Source of the DNA: an uncultured Schlesneria sp.
GTDB lineage: Bacteria > Planctomycetota > Planctomycetia > Planctomycetales > Planctomycetaceae
Direction of reading: 5' to 3'
Assembly (NCBI GenBank): GCA_903840265.1
Contig: CAIMFH010000148.1
Location: 1-64,000, forward strand
Length of the DNA stretch: 64,000 nt
Below, one piece after another: positions 52,711 through 61,068 of the stretch. Below the pieces are notes generated by a model. The model saw only the letters and a list, made by a program, of their open reading frames with translations. It did no database searches and had not been told where the DNA came from. The position numbers and the translations under genes were made by a program. Each line of letters opens with the position of its first letter. The stretch's first letter is position 1.

Positions 52711-53607
52711 TCATTGGACCCATCCTTTGCGCTTCAGCACGTCGAACAGGATGTCGTCGATCGCTTGCGATGAATCGAGACAGATGAAGCGGCCGCTGCG
52801 CTGGCGGCAGAGCGTCGAAAGATAGTCCTGTAGACCATTCAGATGTTCGTGATAAAAGCCGAGCAGATCGCCGACCGATGAGACATCCAGCGTGTGGCCG
52901 TTCTCGGAGTCGACGAACCGCAGATCGCCCGTCAGTTCCGGATTGAGTTCAATCCCGCTCAGTAACTGCACGGCGAAGACTTCCAGGCCGGCACTGAACA
53001 GCATGTTCATCGGCCGTTCCATCGCGCCGAATGTCAGGAAGTCGGACAACAGCACCGCGATGCCGCGGCCACGATGTTGAATCAGCACCGATTCGACTGC
53101 TTCCTCAATCGGAAAGTCGCCACCGGGAGGGATGTCTTCCAGAAACTTAAAGACGCGTTTCATGCTGATCCGGCCCGTGCAGGGCCACAGGATCAGTGGC
53201 GTCTGGCCCGCGTGCTGGCAGGCGAACACGCTGACCTTTTCGATGTTCATCAAGCCCATCACCGCGAAGCATGCGGCCAGTTGCTTGGCTCGTTGAAACT
53301 TATCGCCAAACTGCATCGAGGCCGAGGCGTCGACCAGCACCACGACGTGCATTTCTTCTTCGTGGCGGTACTGCTTCACGTACGGACGATTCAAGCGTGA
53401 GAAGATGTTCCAGTCGACATAGCGCATGTCGTCACCTGCGACATAGTCACGGTAGTCGTTGAACTCGGTGCTGGTCCCACCCTTCCCGGCGAGGTGTTCA
53501 CCGCGACTGCGATTGGTGCGACGGCGCATCGGCAGCATCCGCATCCGCTCCACACGTGAGAGCGTCGCGTTTGTCAGCAGCGACGTGAATTGACTGGTGT
53601 TATCCAT
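52711..53607 (-). CDS. DUF58 domain protein of the MoxR cluster
   Basis: A 298-residue cytoplasmic-looking protein with the DUF58 signature EFNDYRDYVAGDDMRYVDWN and a following VWA-like fold with DASASM (DxSxS) and VLLSDFLTFG. DUF58 proteins occur beside MoxR AAA+ ATPases throughout bacteria and are thought to be their partners or substrates' adaptors. It is encoded between the zinc-ribbon protein and the BatA-like gene, 12 bases after the former. ATG 53607 has GGA upstream. Confidence 0.9.
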   Translation of the reverse strand: MDNTSQFTSLLTNATLSRVERMRMLPMRRRTNRSRGEHLAGKGGTSTEFNDYRDYVAGDDMRYVDWNIFSRLNRPYVKQYRHEEEMHVVVLVDASASMQFGDKFQRAKQLAACFAVMGLMNIEKVSVFACQHAGQTPLILWPCTGRISMKRVFKFLEDIPPGGDFPIEEAVESVLIQHRGRGIAVLLSDFLTFGAMERPMNMLFSAGLEVFAVQLLSGIELNPELTGDLRFVDSENGHTLDVSSVGDLLGFYHEHLNGLQDYLSTLCRQRSGRFICLDSSQAIDDILFDVLKRKGWVQ

Positions 53608-53619
53608 GACGTTCCAACG

Positions 53620-53949
53620 TTACATTTGAGACCGACGACGAGCTTCCATCTTCAAGCAGATTCGAGGACCGATCAGGTAGCCGAGACCCAACCCGATCAG
53701 CGACATCACGATCACACCGAGCAGGCATCCGGTCGATGCCCGATCAAAGACTCGGCCCACGTAGTAACCGAAAAAGGCACCGGGCATCGACAGGATCGCG
53801 GCACACAACCAGCCCGCCAGGATCCCGACAAATCGCAAATCACCCGGACGATACGTATCGCGAGCAATCACCTCGGCCGCGCAACGGTCACATAGCCGCC
53901 CTTCGAGAGGAGATTCAAATTCAGCATGACAAATCGGACAAACCGCCAT
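53620..53949 (-). CDS. Zinc-ribbon membrane protein (109 aa)
   Basis: Starts at ATG 53949. N-terminal zinc ribbon CPICHAEF..LCDRCAAE (two CxxC pairs at about residues 4-7 and 20-23) followed by two membrane segments (VGILAGWLCAAILSMPGAFFG; LLGVIVMSLIGLGLGYLIG). The tail is basic (KMEARRRSQM). It stands between moxR and the DUF58 gene, so it may be a membrane tether of the complex, though the inverted repeat element separates it from moxR. No family name known to me. Confidence 0.7.
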   Translation of the reverse strand: MAVCPICHAEFESPLEGRLCDRCAAEVIARDTYRPGDLRFVGILAGWLCAAILSMPGAFFGYYVGRVFDRASTGCLLGVIVMSLIGLGLGYLIGPRICLKMEARRRSQM

Positions 53950-54031
53950 TCACCCAATCCAATCGCAAACAAAGTTCAGTGAAACCAGAAGAGAAAACCG
54001 AGGAGAGCCATCAATCGCGGTATTGATCTAG

Positions 54032-54161
54032 GTCGTTTAACCGCGTGGGCATCGCCCCGCGCGTGATGGGAAGACAGGCACATTTCTTCGATCGGCGTGT
54101 GGTGAGCATTTTCTGCTTTGCGGCCATGACGCGCGGGGCGATGCCCACGCGGTTAAACGAC
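54032..54161. mobile_element. MITE-like element, 33-bp perfect terminal inverted repeats
   Basis: Bases 54032-54064 and 54129-54161 are perfect 33-bp inverted copies (outer end GTCGTTTAACCGCGTGGGCA), extending by five more bases with one mismatch; total 130 bp. It has no coding capacity. It sits between moxR (ends 54177) and the zinc-ribbon gene, within an otherwise tight operon. No clear target-site duplication at the ends. May be a non-autonomous transposable element; transcribed, it would form a very stable hairpin. Confidence 0.65.
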
Positions 54162-54176
54162 ACATCGACGCGCACG

Positions 54177-55202
54177 CTACATTCTTTCCTGCAGGCCCTT
54201 CACGCATTCGCCTACCAACTCGGCGAGGTCGAGATTTTCGGCCTGGCCGTCGTAGTTCAGCAGCATGCGGTGACCGAGCACTTCGGTCGCGAAATGCCGG
54301 ATGTCTTCGAAGGCGACATGCGCCCGGCCTTCGGCGAGCGCTCGCACGCGGGCCGCGCGAATCAGCGCCTGGGCCGCTCGCGGGCTGGCTCCCCACTTGA
54401 CGAACTGACGGACTCGTGGCGGTGCGAAGTCGGTGCCGGGATGCGTCGCCAGCACCAGTCGCACGGCATAGTCGCGCAGGGCATCGGTCACGACGACCTT
54501 ATCGAGCGTCTTGCGGAGTGTCATGATTCGATCGCCGTCGATGATCTTGGGAATCTCGACCGCGGTCTTCAGGATCGTACGACTGACGACTTCGTTCAGT
54601 TCGTCGCGGTTCAGGAAAGGGACGACCACTTTGAACATGAAGCGGTCGAGTTGCGCTTCGGGCAGCGGATAAGTTCCTTCCTGCTCGATGGGGTTCTGTG
54701 TTGCCAGCACGAAGAACGGTTCTTTCAACTGATGCATCGTGCCGCTGGTCGTGACGGAATGTTCCTGCATCGTTTCCAGTAACGCCGACTGCGTCTTGGG
54801 CGAGGCGCGGTTGATTTCGTCGGCCAGCAGCAGTTGGGTGAAGATCGGTCCCTTGCGGAATTCGAACCGATACTTGCCATGCTCGTCACTAGACATGACG
54901 CTGGTCCCGATGATGTCGGCCGGCATCAAGTCGGGTGTAAACTGGATGCGTTGAAAATGGAGCTCCAGCACTCGTGATAAGGCCTTCACAAGCTCGGTCT
55001 TGCCGAGTCCCGGGACCCCTTCCAGCAGCACGTTGCCGCCGCAAAAGATCGCCGTCAGCGCCGCTTCGATTGTGCGTTCCTGACCGACGATCACTCGACC
55101 GACCGCCTGGCGCACGGCCGCAAATTCCTGTTGGAACTGCTTGGCTTCCGCCTCGAGCATCTCAGCGCTGACCGCTTCCACAGGTGCATTGGCAACACTC
55201 AT
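54177..55202 (-). CDS. moxR: MoxR-family AAA+ ATPase
   Basis: AAA+ chaperone-like ATPase that works with VWA and DUF58 proteins to assemble or activate complexes. The 341-residue product has Walker A GVPGLGKTE, Walker B LLLADEINRASPKTQSALLE, sensor-type ATQNPIEQEGTYPLPEAQLDRF, and the C-terminal AAA lid (WGASPRAAQALIRAARVRAL). I choose ATG 55202 with GGAG upstream; an ATG 12 bases earlier is possible. It starts 29 bases after the large VWA gene upstream and is followed by the MITE-like element. Confidence 0.95.
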   Translation of the reverse strand: MSVANAPVEAVSAEMLEAEAKQFQQEFAAVRQAVGRVIVGQERTIEAALTAIFCGGNVLLEGVPGLGKTELVKALSRVLELHFQRIQFTPDLMPADIIGTSVMSSDEHGKYRFEFRKGPIFTQLLLADEINRASPKTQSALLETMQEHSVTTSGTMHQLKEPFFVLATQNPIEQEGTYPLPEAQLDRFMFKVVVPFLNRDELNEVVSRTILKTAVEIPKIIDGDRIMTLRKTLDKVVVTDALRDYAVRLVLATHPGTDFAPPRVRQFVKWGASPRAAQALIRAARVRALAEGRAHVAFEDIRHFATEVLGHRMLLNYDGQAENLDLAELVGECVKGLQERM

Positions 55203-55231
55203 TTTCGACTCCATCTGGCAAGTAAATCAGA

Positions 55232-57997
55232 CTACGAATGTTCGTTATTTTGTCGTTTCAGGATCAGCAGTTTCTCGATTGTCGAGGCAGAACTATTGTC
55301 GGTGAAAGCCGTTTGATCCACGGTGTTCGTGGGCGGCGGCACGCTTGCCGTTCGCATGGGAGGTGGGGACCAGATCTGAACCAGCATTCTGGCAGTTCCC
55401 TTCGTGGAAAGCGCCGCGGCGACCCATTCTTTCGTGTGAATCAGAGCAAGCATTGTGGGCGACGTGGATGCGGGATTGGGGTGTCTCCGTTCTTCCAGCG
55501 CTTCCGCTACATCAGCCCACATTCGACGAGCGAGTACATTCAGCGGGACCAGCAGCGCCAAGGCAATCAAGAACCAGTCGAAGCTGGCTTCCGGCGTTTG
55601 CTGATAAGTACGCGGGATACGCGAGTACACCGCATCCCGAGCTGGATCGCCAGTCAGGATGGTCCCTCCCGTGGCAGCGGCGATTTGCTGCAGCACCTGA
55701 GGCTGGGAACGAAACTGCAGAAATTCGGGCGAATACTTCGCCGCATAAGCGAATCCACCATACGAAGATTCCTGGATGTCCCCCCGCGCGGTTTTCGCTG
55801 CGACTCGATAATGTCCATACCCCCACAGTGGCACGCGCACTTGATAAGTTCTGGGGCCAATCTGCTCTGGTGTCACGGTTACTAACTTCTGATCAGGCCC
55901 GATCACATCCACTTCGATCGCCAGTCGCGATTCGTCGGGATGGATATCATTCAGTACGATCTGAGCTTCGTCGCCGGTCACACGCGTTGACATCCAGAGA
56001 TATTCTGAACGATGCAATTCGGCGAGTAACTGATGGACGAACCGTGGAAACTGTTCCCACTTCTGCCATTCTCGACCCCAAGTAGAATTGAGATCGGTCA
56101 TCAACACGGCCGTTTTTCCGAATCCGGGCCTGTAGATCGCCAGCAATGGGTGAACCGATTCGGGTACGTCACCTTCCGGTGGCACGCCCATGACGCGAGT
56201 CACGTTACCGCGTTTGAGGGTGGTCGCCACATATCCGCCCAACGCTGGCAATTTCCCGAGATCACTGACAATCCCTGATTCCGCTTCCACCGATGGAGTA
56301 AAGATTCTGCGGCAGAGCGCACCGTGACTGAAGAACCTCGCCTCTTGATCCAAAATCTGCAACAGCTGGGGCGGATCATCCGCTCGATAGAATCGACCAC
56401 CGGTCGCTTCGGTGACGGCTTGCATCCAGTTGTCGCGAGTTTTACCCCAACCAGGGGTGGCGATGATCGAGACCGAAGCCTGGGCGGCGACGAATTGTTC
56501 AACCAGCGTCTGGGAGGGTTGTCCGAATCCCAAGCCGGAAACGATGAGCATGTGGCGGGCACCTGCAGTGCTTTTCTGCAGTTCGCGCAGCCCCAATTCC
56601 ATCACGGTTTCCAACTGTTGAATCGAACCGATCGCGGCACCATTAATATGCGGCACTTGCCGTTCGTACTCCGCAGCGGGCGCCAGCGGACAAAGGACCT
56701 TCCCCTTCAAGCCATCGTCAATCAGCACACAAGACTCGTCATCCCGGCGCAGCAGTTTGATTGCTAGTTTGGTGAATCGCTTGCCTAGGGTGATTCCTTC
56801 ACTGAACTGCAGCCGATCCATGACAATCGCAACGGCGATTCTGGTGTGCGATGTGTCGGGAGTGCCCAGCGAAACGGGCAGAATCTGTTCGATGGCCGTC
56901 TCGTGATACCCACCCGGCTCGAAACTATTCGCTCCCCCTGTCATCAGAAACCCGACACCCTGATCGCAGACAGCGTCGTGAACGGCTTGAAGCTGCGCGG
57001 CTTCGAACTGATTACGATGAACATCGCAAAAGATGATCGAGTCGTACGATCCTAATTGAGAAACGTCCGCTGCCAGATCCCGAGGACCAATCATTTCGAT
57101 CTGACGGGCCGCGTGGCTGATGGCAGCTTCCAAAGGGGGCAAGGCCAGCCGCTGGCTGAGGCCATTTGTGACCAGCAATACCTTTCGAACTCCGTCGACG
57201 AACAGCGCATTCGACACCGTATTGTTCTGCTTGAGAGCATCCTGCGACGGACCCACTTCAATGTTCGCAAAGTATTGATGATAGCCCGGCCGGGCTTCGG
57301 GCAGCGGGACCACGAATTGATTGGTGCCCGATTTGTAGGTCACCTGCTGCTCGGCCACCACGACGCCGTTGTCACCAACTGTCAGCGTTCCCACGCCTTC
57401 GGTCAGGGCAGACAAGAGAACGGTGGCTTCGTCGGATCGTCCCGTGCGATCACGGGAAGGAAGCTGTAAATCATCCAACCAGACTTCGTTTGCGTACGCA
57501 TATTCAACCGGTAAGACGTCGACGACGATGCCGCGCGATTTCAATTCCGGCAGGATCCGCGTCACGTCGCCGTCGGTCGCTGAGCCGTCACTGATGAGTA
57601 CGATTCGCCCGGTCGCTGCCTTGCTGACCAACTCTGCGGACAGTTTCAAGGCCTCTTCAAGATTTGTCGCATTGCTGCTAACTCGGGATTCAATTGGTTC
57701 CACTTGAATTTTGCTGACAGGGGGGACTTCCACCGTCGCCTGTTGACCGAACACAACCAGCCCCAGTTGATCTGGCTTCGTCAGGCTTCGTTCGGCAGTC
57801 TCCGTGAAATAGGCCAGCGCCTGATCGGTCGAGGGGATCGAATCACTGACATCGAGAGCGAAAACGACGGTCCTGGGATTTGCTGAGGTCACAGCGTGAG
57901 AGCTGGTCAGCACCGAGACCATCAGTCCGGCCAGCAGCAGGCGCACCCAGAGCGCGACCTTGTGGCGCTGCGGCGGCGTACTGGCGGGATGGACCAT
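55232..57997 (-). CDS. Giant VWA/glutamine-amidotransferase-like protein 2
   Basis: A 921-residue exported membrane protein and paralogue of its upstream neighbour. After an N-terminal hydrophobic segment (VRLLLAGLMVSVLTSS) comes a VWA domain with VVFALDVSDSIPS (DVSDS metal site) and VLISDGSATDG. Then a GATase1-like domain (SIIFCDVHRNQFEAAQLQAV, GVGFLMTGGANSFEPGGY), a second VWA-like fold without metal motif (MLIVSGLGFGQPSQ), strand-rich outer domains, and one membrane segment (FDWFLIALALLVPLNVLARR). The last residues (STIEKLLILKRQ) match the end of the neighbour. ATG 57997; 31 bases after the neighbour's stop. Confidence 0.85.
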   Translation of the reverse strand: MVHPASTPPQRHKVALWVRLLLAGLMVSVLTSSHAVTSANPRTVVFALDVSDSIPSTDQALAYFTETAERSLTKPDQLGLVVFGQQATVEVPPVSKIQVEPIESRVSSNATNLEEALKLSAELVSKAATGRIVLISDGSATDGDVTRILPELKSRGIVVDVLPVEYAYANEVWLDDLQLPSRDRTGRSDEATVLLSALTEGVGTLTVGDNGVVVAEQQVTYKSGTNQFVVPLPEARPGYHQYFANIEVGPSQDALKQNNTVSNALFVDGVRKVLLVTNGLSQRLALPPLEAAISHAARQIEMIGPRDLAADVSQLGSYDSIIFCDVHRNQFEAAQLQAVHDAVCDQGVGFLMTGGANSFEPGGYHETAIEQILPVSLGTPDTSHTRIAVAIVMDRLQFSEGITLGKRFTKLAIKLLRRDDESCVLIDDGLKGKVLCPLAPAAEYERQVPHINGAAIGSIQQLETVMELGLRELQKSTAGARHMLIVSGLGFGQPSQTLVEQFVAAQASVSIIATPGWGKTRDNWMQAVTEATGGRFYRADDPPQLLQILDQEARFFSHGALCRRIFTPSVEAESGIVSDLGKLPALGGYVATTLKRGNVTRVMGVPPEGDVPESVHPLLAIYRPGFGKTAVLMTDLNSTWGREWQKWEQFPRFVHQLLAELHRSEYLWMSTRVTGDEAQIVLNDIHPDESRLAIEVDVIGPDQKLVTVTPEQIGPRTYQVRVPLWGYGHYRVAAKTARGDIQESSYGGFAYAAKYSPEFLQFRSQPQVLQQIAAATGGTILTGDPARDAVYSRIPRTYQQTPEASFDWFLIALALLVPLNVLARRMWADVAEALEERRHPNPASTSPTMLALIHTKEWVAAALSTKGTARMLVQIWSPPPMRTASVPPPTNTVDQTAFTDNSSASTIEKLLILKRQNNEHS

Positions 57998-58028
57998 GAC
58001 TGGTTCTTTAAATCAACGGCGAGAGGCG

Positions 58029-61000
58029 CTATTTATCTTCGTCGCGTTTGCGTTTCATTGCCAACAATCTTTCGGTTGTCGACGTTGGAGATTCGCCCTT
58101 CCCCTGTTCCGGAGTCGGAGGGGCGGGCCGATCGGTTTTTGGTGCTGAGGTAGACGGGGTCGACGAGGCGGATCGCGGCGGTATGGAACTGGACTGCGGT
58201 GGCAGCGGACGTTCTTCGCGTTTCGATTTCAACGCGGCACTCACTGTTTTCTTGGTCTGCAGCAGCGTTCCCATCGTCGCCGTGGCGGGGGCTCGGCGTT
58301 GCAATGTCAGCGTCTTCCACATGCCGACGACATCGATCTGCACGCGACGCAAAGCGACATCCAGCGGGATCAGGATTGCGAGGGCGATCAGGAACCAGTC
58401 GAAGATCGGCTGCGAACTTCGCTTCGGGACGCGATTGGTCGTATAGATTGCGTCTTTGGTCGGGTCGCCCGTGAGGACTCGGCCACCCGTTCGATCGGCG
58501 ATCTCCTGAAGCTGCTGCCGGTTCGAACGGAACCGCAAGTATTCGGGCGAGTACGAAACGATGAACCCGCCGAAAGCCAAGTCTTTGCGATCGCCACCCG
58601 TCCCCTGAGCAATCGCGTGATAGCGTCCATGCCCCCACAACGGCACCGTCCCCTGATAGCGCCGCGGCCCGACCTGCTTCAACGTCACATTCTCGGACTT
58701 CTGATTCGGGCCGGACAGCTTGGCATGCAGTTCCAGGAATTGTTCTTCGGGATGAAAGTCTTCGACAACAATCACCGCTTCGCCACCGGATGTATGCGTC
58801 GACATCCGCAGATGCCCGTCTTTTTTCACGCGACTGATGTCGGTCATTAACTGTTTGACGAACGGCTGAAAGCGATCCCAGTTCTGCCAGTTCGCTCCCC
58901 AGTTGGTGCTGAAGTCGGATGTAAACGCGGCTGACTTCCCCAGCCCGTGCTGCCAGACTGATAACACGGGATCGAGCGAGTCTGAGTCTTCGGCGTCGGG
59001 CGGACCATTCAGGATCTGCATCGCGGGATGCCCCTTGGCGGTCGTGATCACATAGCCTTTCAACTCGGGCATCCCTTCCAGCCCCTTGATGACGGGCGAT
59101 GGGAAGCCGATCGAGGGGACGAAGGTTTTGTTCTGCAGCAGACTACGTTTCAGCGTCTTGGATTCTTTGATAAAGATCGCTGGCAACTGATTAGGGTCTT
59201 CGGGGAAGTAGTAGCGGCCACCGGTCACTTCGGCGACACCCTGCATCTTCGAGATGTCCAATCCCCCGTGCGGGAAGATCGCGACCATCGAGACGCTGAT
59301 CTGGGCGTCGAGGAAATCCTGAATCAACTTGGGCGTTGGCGGAGCCGGGTCACCATCGGAGATGATGATCATATGCCGTGTCGCCGCGTCACTCTTCTTG
59401 AGTCCGTTCAGGCCGAGCTGCATCGTATTCTGGAAGCTCGGCATGTCGCCGATTGATGCCCCGTTGATCAGCGGCACCAGATCCTCGTACTTGGCGGCGG
59501 GGGTAAGCTGAAACAGCCAGTCTTCACCCTTTTCGGTGTAGGCCAGCACGCCGACTTCATCCTGAGCCCCCAAGACTTTGATCGCCTGCTTGGTGATGCG
59601 CTTGCCCCACGTGTTTCCTTCGGGGAATTCGCAGGTGTGCAGAATGATGGCGAGGGCTCCCTTGGGCAGCACCTTCTTTTGCGAGATATCCATCGAGACC
59701 GGCAGGATCTCTTCGATCACCGTGCGATGATAGCCGCCCGGCCCGAAGCTTTGCGGACCGCCGGTCATCAGGAATCCAGCCCCCATGTTATAGACGGCGT
59801 CTCGCACGGCCTGCAGTTGCTGGGCATCGAACTCGTCATGCGGGACATTGCAGAAGATGATCGCATCGTAGGGCATCAGCGAGGTCGCATCGCGCGGCAT
59901 GTCCGAACCATTGATCACCTCGACGGCTCGTTCTCCTTCGCGAATCGCTTTCTCCAACCGATCCCAATCGCGTTTGTCGCCGACCGTGTCTTTCACGAGC
60001 AACACCTTGCCTTCGCCTTCGACGAAGATGTAGTTCAGCACGGTATTGTTCTGAGCCAGACTGTCCTCGGTCTTCGGGACTTCAATCGTCGCGGTGTATT
60101 CGTAGTAACCGGCCGATCGCAAGGTGAGCGGCACAGTGAACCGGTTCTTGCCCGCTTTATACTTCACCTGAGTTTGCGCGATGATGTTGCCGTTCTCGCG
60201 CAGGACCAGATTCCCTTCGCCGTCACTTAACGAAGACAGCACCATCGCCGCTTCGTAGGTTTCGCCCAGCTTGACTGCGGAAGGGAGATCGAGGCGTTCC
60301 AGCCAGACTTCGTTGTTGTAGGTGTAGTCGATCGGCAGGACATCGACCGCCACGCCGCGGGCTTTAAGATCCGCCAGCGTTCGCGACAGATTTCCTTCCG
60401 TCTGCACCCCGTCGCTGACCAGCACGATGCGACCTTGCACCTCTTCCTTGATGACGGCCGAAGACATCGAGAGGGCTTGTTCCAGATTCGTCGCGCCGCG
60501 GTCAATCTGCGAGTTCAAGGCCTCCAGCGGGAAATTCTTCGTGGGCGGCAATTCCACGGCGGGAGATTTGCCGAAGATGATCAGACTCTGTTCGTCTTTG
60601 TTTCCCTTGGGACGCTGGTTCTGCACCGTTTCCGTGATGTACTTGATCGCGTCATCAGGACTGTAAATCGAGTCGCTGACATCCAGCGCGAACACGACCG
60701 ACAGCGTGTCATTGGTTCGCACCGCGCGCGGCTCGGCCAGCACCATCGCGAACAGACCGAGTAACACCATGCGCACGAAGACAGCGACTTGAGCGCGGCC
60801 TTTTGGCAGTCCGCCGTAGCCAGCGACATGCATCCACCAGAACCACGGGGCCAGCAAGGCCAGGCCCAGCATGATCGGGCGGACGAACATCAACGTGTGG
60901 CTGTATTCCAACCACAGGCAGCCGCCGATAAAGAGGACCGCGAAAACAATCAACGGAATCGCATCGGGCCAGCGCGGTTTATTGCGTGGCGCGGGTAGAA

Positions 61001-61040
61001 AACTCGCGAAGAACCGGCCCAGGTGACGCAGTTGCCTCAT
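58029..61040 (-). CDS. Giant VWA/glutamine-amidotransferase-like protein 1
   Basis: A 1003-residue membrane protein; GAGG lies six bases before ATG 61040. Three N-terminal membrane segments (PDAIPLIVFAVLFIGGCLWL; IMLGLALLAPWFWWM; VAVFVRMVLLGLFAMVLAE) precede a VWA domain with VVFALDVSDSIYS and VLVSDGVQTEG. A GATase1-like domain (AIIFCNVPHDEFDAQQLQAV, GAGFLMTGGPQSFGPGGYH) and a second VWA-type fold (MIIISDGDPAPPTPKL) follow, then outer strand domains and a membrane segment (FDWFLIALAILIPLDVALRR). The cytoplasmic tail is Pro/Ser-rich and ends STTERLLAMKRKRDEDK. It is longer at the N-terminus than its paralogue. Function unknown. Confidence 0.86.
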   Translation of the reverse strand: MRQLRHLGRFFASFLPAPRNKPRWPDAIPLIVFAVLFIGGCLWLEYSHTLMFVRPIMLGLALLAPWFWWMHVAGYGGLPKGRAQVAVFVRMVLLGLFAMVLAEPRAVRTNDTLSVVFALDVSDSIYSPDDAIKYITETVQNQRPKGNKDEQSLIIFGKSPAVELPPTKNFPLEALNSQIDRGATNLEQALSMSSAVIKEEVQGRIVLVSDGVQTEGNLSRTLADLKARGVAVDVLPIDYTYNNEVWLERLDLPSAVKLGETYEAAMVLSSLSDGEGNLVLRENGNIIAQTQVKYKAGKNRFTVPLTLRSAGYYEYTATIEVPKTEDSLAQNNTVLNYIFVEGEGKVLLVKDTVGDKRDWDRLEKAIREGERAVEVINGSDMPRDATSLMPYDAIIFCNVPHDEFDAQQLQAVRDAVYNMGAGFLMTGGPQSFGPGGYHRTVIEEILPVSMDISQKKVLPKGALAIILHTCEFPEGNTWGKRITKQAIKVLGAQDEVGVLAYTEKGEDWLFQLTPAAKYEDLVPLINGASIGDMPSFQNTMQLGLNGLKKSDAATRHMIIISDGDPAPPTPKLIQDFLDAQISVSMVAIFPHGGLDISKMQGVAEVTGGRYYFPEDPNQLPAIFIKESKTLKRSLLQNKTFVPSIGFPSPVIKGLEGMPELKGYVITTAKGHPAMQILNGPPDAEDSDSLDPVLSVWQHGLGKSAAFTSDFSTNWGANWQNWDRFQPFVKQLMTDISRVKKDGHLRMSTHTSGGEAVIVVEDFHPEEQFLELHAKLSGPNQKSENVTLKQVGPRRYQGTVPLWGHGRYHAIAQGTGGDRKDLAFGGFIVSYSPEYLRFRSNRQQLQEIADRTGGRVLTGDPTKDAIYTTNRVPKRSSQPIFDWFLIALAILIPLDVALRRVQIDVVGMWKTLTLQRRAPATATMGTLLQTKKTVSAALKSKREERPLPPQSSSIPPRSASSTPSTSAPKTDRPAPPTPEQGKGESPTSTTERLLAMKRKRDEDK

Positions 61041-61068
61041 CGAATCCTCGCCGGCGAAGTGAGTTGCA

